Source: Bacteroidota bacterium
GTDB taxonomy: Bacteria > Bacteroidota > Bacteroidia > Chitinophagales > Chitinophagaceae
Reading direction: 5' to 3'
DNA length: 64,000 nt
Assembly (NCBI GenBank): GCA_018267575.1
Contig: JAFDYF010000056.1
Span: 186,001-250,000, forward strand
This document shows positions 62,573 through 64,000 of the stretch, in pieces. Within the stretch, counting starts at the first letter, position 1. Each line of letters starts with the position of its first letter. The translations under genes were made by a program, and so were the position numbers. The notes under the pieces are model-generated. The model was not told where the DNA came from, ran no database searches, and was given only the letters and a program-made list of their open reading frames with translations.

Positions 62573-63301
62573 ATGGCTTACAATATAGCACAACCACGCA
62601 ATATATCACAATTGGTCACGATTATTTTTTATTTGACCCCTTTGTCAATTACTGCGCAGAGAAATAAGGCTAGCGATTTGCCAATGGTAGTCGTTTCTTC
62701 TGTAACAAGTTATCTTACATCCGTGCAACATGATGAAAACCAGAAAATGATAAATCTGGGAAAAAAGATTCCAACCATTCAACTTGATCTTCGATATGCC
62801 AGCACAAATAATTTTATGCACCGGAAAATGTATAAGGAAAACCCTAAATCAACTTTCATGCGATTGCCAGCAGCCAAGGCGCTTATCCAAGTGCAGAAAG
62901 CTTTGAATAAAAAAGGGCTTGGCTTGAAGGTTTTTGATGCCTATCGACCCTATTCGGTTACAAAAGATTTTTGGGATCTGGTGCATGATGAACGATATGT
63001 TGCAAATCCTTCGAAAGGGAGCGGACATAACCGGGGCATTGCAGTGGACCTCTGCATCATAAACCTGAAAACAAAAAAGGAATTGAAAATGCCAACCGGT
63101 TTTGATGATTTTACCGATTCTGCCCACCACGATTTTGATGACCTCCCCGCTGATGTTTTGGCAAACCGCGCTCTACTCAAGTCAACCATGCTGAAATATG
63201 GGTTTAAGGCCTTCGCAACGGAATGGTGGCATTATAGCTTGCCGGATCCAGAAAAATTTCCTGTGCTGGATCTGTCATTTGCGGATTTGGAAGGATTATG
63301 A
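62573..63301 (+). CDS. D-alanyl-D-alanine dipeptidase (VanX/DdpX family, M15)
   Basis: A 242-aa metallopeptidase. Signal-like N-terminus (about 1-30), then LDLRYASTNNFMHRKMY (about 71-87), DAYRPYSVTKDFWDL (about 122-136) and the zinc motif SGHNRGIAVDL (about 148-158, His and Asp) plus EWWHYSL (about 215-221, Glu and His). Hydrolyses D-Ala-D-Ala. With no van ligase or regulator in view, a role in wall turnover is more likely than vancomycin resistance. Divergent from the L,D-transpeptidase gene. Confidence 0.92.
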   Translation: MAYNIAQPRNISQLVTIIFYLTPLSITAQRNKASDLPMVVVSSVTSYLTSVQHDENQKMINLGKKIPTIQLDLRYASTNNFMHRKMYKENPKSTFMRLPAAKALIQVQKALNKKGLGLKVFDAYRPYSVTKDFWDLVHDERYVANPSKGSGHNRGIAVDLCIINLKTKKELKMPTGFDDFTDSAHHDFDDLPADVLANRALLKSTMLKYGFKAFATEWWHYSLPDPEKFPVLDLSFADLEGL

Positions 63302-63362
63302 TGGGCTGTTTATTATAATGCAGGATTGCGTTTGATTTTTTAAATAGTCAAAATAGTTGGCT

Positions 63363-64000
63363 TTAGTAAGCCTCCAGCAAATAGAAACTGTAAGGATCCA
63401 AAATCAGGTATTCATGGTCTTGGCCCACTTTGAATTCTTTTTCCTGCCAATGGTCGTATAATGATTCGGGGGCTTTCCCATGTTCCTTGAATGCGTACCA
63501 GGTAAGAAAAGCAGAGTGGTCGGAAAAATTGAAAAGGCAATACAGTTTTTTGCTGCCGCCCGATCGCAGATATCCTGCCACATGGATATTATGTGGGGTA
63601 AGCCAAACAAGATTTTTATGATCGGCAACCACGGGCAGCTTAGCCCTAATATCCAAAAGTTTTTTAGTGGAAGAAAATATCCGATACTCAATACTGTTTT
63701 CTGAATCTATCCTTGCATTTTTTTCCCAATCAATCAAAGGGCGGTGCATCCATCGGTTGTCATAACTTTTGCCGCTATCGTTTAAATAAGAATAATCATT
63801 GGTATAGCCCAACTCATCCCCATAAAACAGCATGGGAATGCCACCGATAAAAAAACTGTGCGCTTGCATCAGCAATATTTTTCTAATCGACAGATCAATC
63901 TGTTGCAGATCGTTATCCTGCAACGCTTTTTCCAATCCACATAGAGAAGCGAGAGAACCACTGATGCGTGCATCCTGTGTTTTCGGGTTCACGGAAAACA
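63363..64000 (-). CDS. Amylosucrase-like alpha-glucosidase family protein, C-terminal part (cut by window edge)
   Basis: The frame is open to the right edge; 212 residues visible. ARISGSLASLCGLEKAL, then IGGIPMLFYGDELGYTNDYSYL and SYDNRWMHRPLIDW match the C-terminal catalytic barrel part and C-domain of GH13 amylosucrase/sucrose hydrolases. Ends with a beta domain (YCLFNFSDHSAFLTW ... YLILDPYSFYLLEAY). Full-length enzymes are about 630 residues; the N-terminus lies outside. Confidence 0.85.
   Translation of the reverse strand, partial: FSVNPKTQDARISGSLASLCGLEKALQDNDLQQIDLSIRKILLMQAHSFFIGGIPMLFYGDELGYTNDYSYLNDSGKSYDNRWMHRPLIDWEKNARIDSENSIEYRIFSSTKKLLDIRAKLPVVADHKNLVWLTPHNIHVAGYLRSGGSKKLYCLFNFSDHSAFLTWYAFKEHGKAPESLYDHWQEKEFKVGQDHEYLILDPYSFYLLEAY

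Noticed and set aside
62573..63301. Vancomycin resistance locus
   Set aside because: Only the VanX-like dipeptidase is present; no ligase, dehydrogenase or regulator nearby.

Overview
The window is a stretch of a Bacteroidota chromosome, most likely from the family Chitinophagaceae or a close relative (inference). The signs are type IX secretion (T9SS) sorting domains, PorP/SprF, PKD/CHU_C proteins, MG2/TonB-plug proteins, LytS/LytTR signalling, lipoproteins with Bacteroidota-style lipoboxes, and promoters of the TAnnTTTG type with little Shine-Dalgarno sequence. It is mostly ordinary chromosome. I see no tRNA, rRNA, CRISPR array, prophage or intact insertion sequence.

Layout. 1-2.8 kb: a rhodanese end, a CoA-disulfide-reductase/rhodanese fusion and a Crp/Fnr regulator, with a palindrome placed like a Crp/Fnr site before the fusion gene. 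2.9-5.9 kb: an MG2/TonB-plug protein and a small lipoprotein. 6.2-12.6 kb: a T9SS block (1627-aa PKD-repeat protein with a type B sorting domain, its PorP/SprF partner, and a mini-protein that is almost only a type A sorting domain). 12.6-15.8 kb: an RlmI-like methyltransferase diverging from grpE-dnaJ. 15.9-21.5 kb: two esterases, an ATP-grasp ligase, a Uma2 nuclease, a GCS2-type carboxylate-amine ligase and an aquaporin, which may be a small peptide/amide biosynthesis locus. 21.5-31.9 kb: an aromatic amino acid supercluster on the minus strand (pheA, aminotransferase, tyrA, DEAD-box helicase, DAHP synthase/chorismate mutase, aroB, aroA, aroC, DUF952).

The most striking element is just upstream of pheA, at 31761-31911. 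It holds a 28-codon leader ORF with eight consecutive Phe/Tyr codons, a segment able to pair with the 5' arm of the next hairpin, and a rho-independent terminator. This is the architecture of a ribosome-mediated Phe/Tyr transcription attenuator.

32-37 kb: an unknown conserved protein, a two-gene module with a 57-aa basic partner that resembles a toxin-antitoxin pair, MurQ plus an amino-sugar kinase (muropeptide recycling), and a CtpA-type protease. 37-42 kb: a DUF6249 membrane protein, a HAD-GT20 fusion (probable glucosylglycerol-phosphate synthase/phosphatase) and an MscS channel, the last two together suggesting osmotic adaptation. 42-46 kb: small orphan proteins and a decayed GyrI-like gene. 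45.7-52.7 kb: RsmB-like and MnmA RNA-modifying enzymes and a LytS/LytTR two-component pair. 53-58.8 kb: SSB, lipoproteins, a divergent YkuD-like protein, a sugar isomerase/oxidoreductase pair and a SatP-type acetate transporter. 59-64 kb: envelope genes (OmpA/TSP3, RlpA, L,D-transpeptidase, VanX-like dipeptidase) and the end of an amylosucrase-like gene cut by the window edge.

Two families of short intergenic repeats (one built on GGTGAATGGTCAAT, one on GGAAGTC/GGGAGTC units) recur between genes. Where the longest open frame begins with a non-ATG codon or with implausible sequence, I moved starts inward and say so in each entry.
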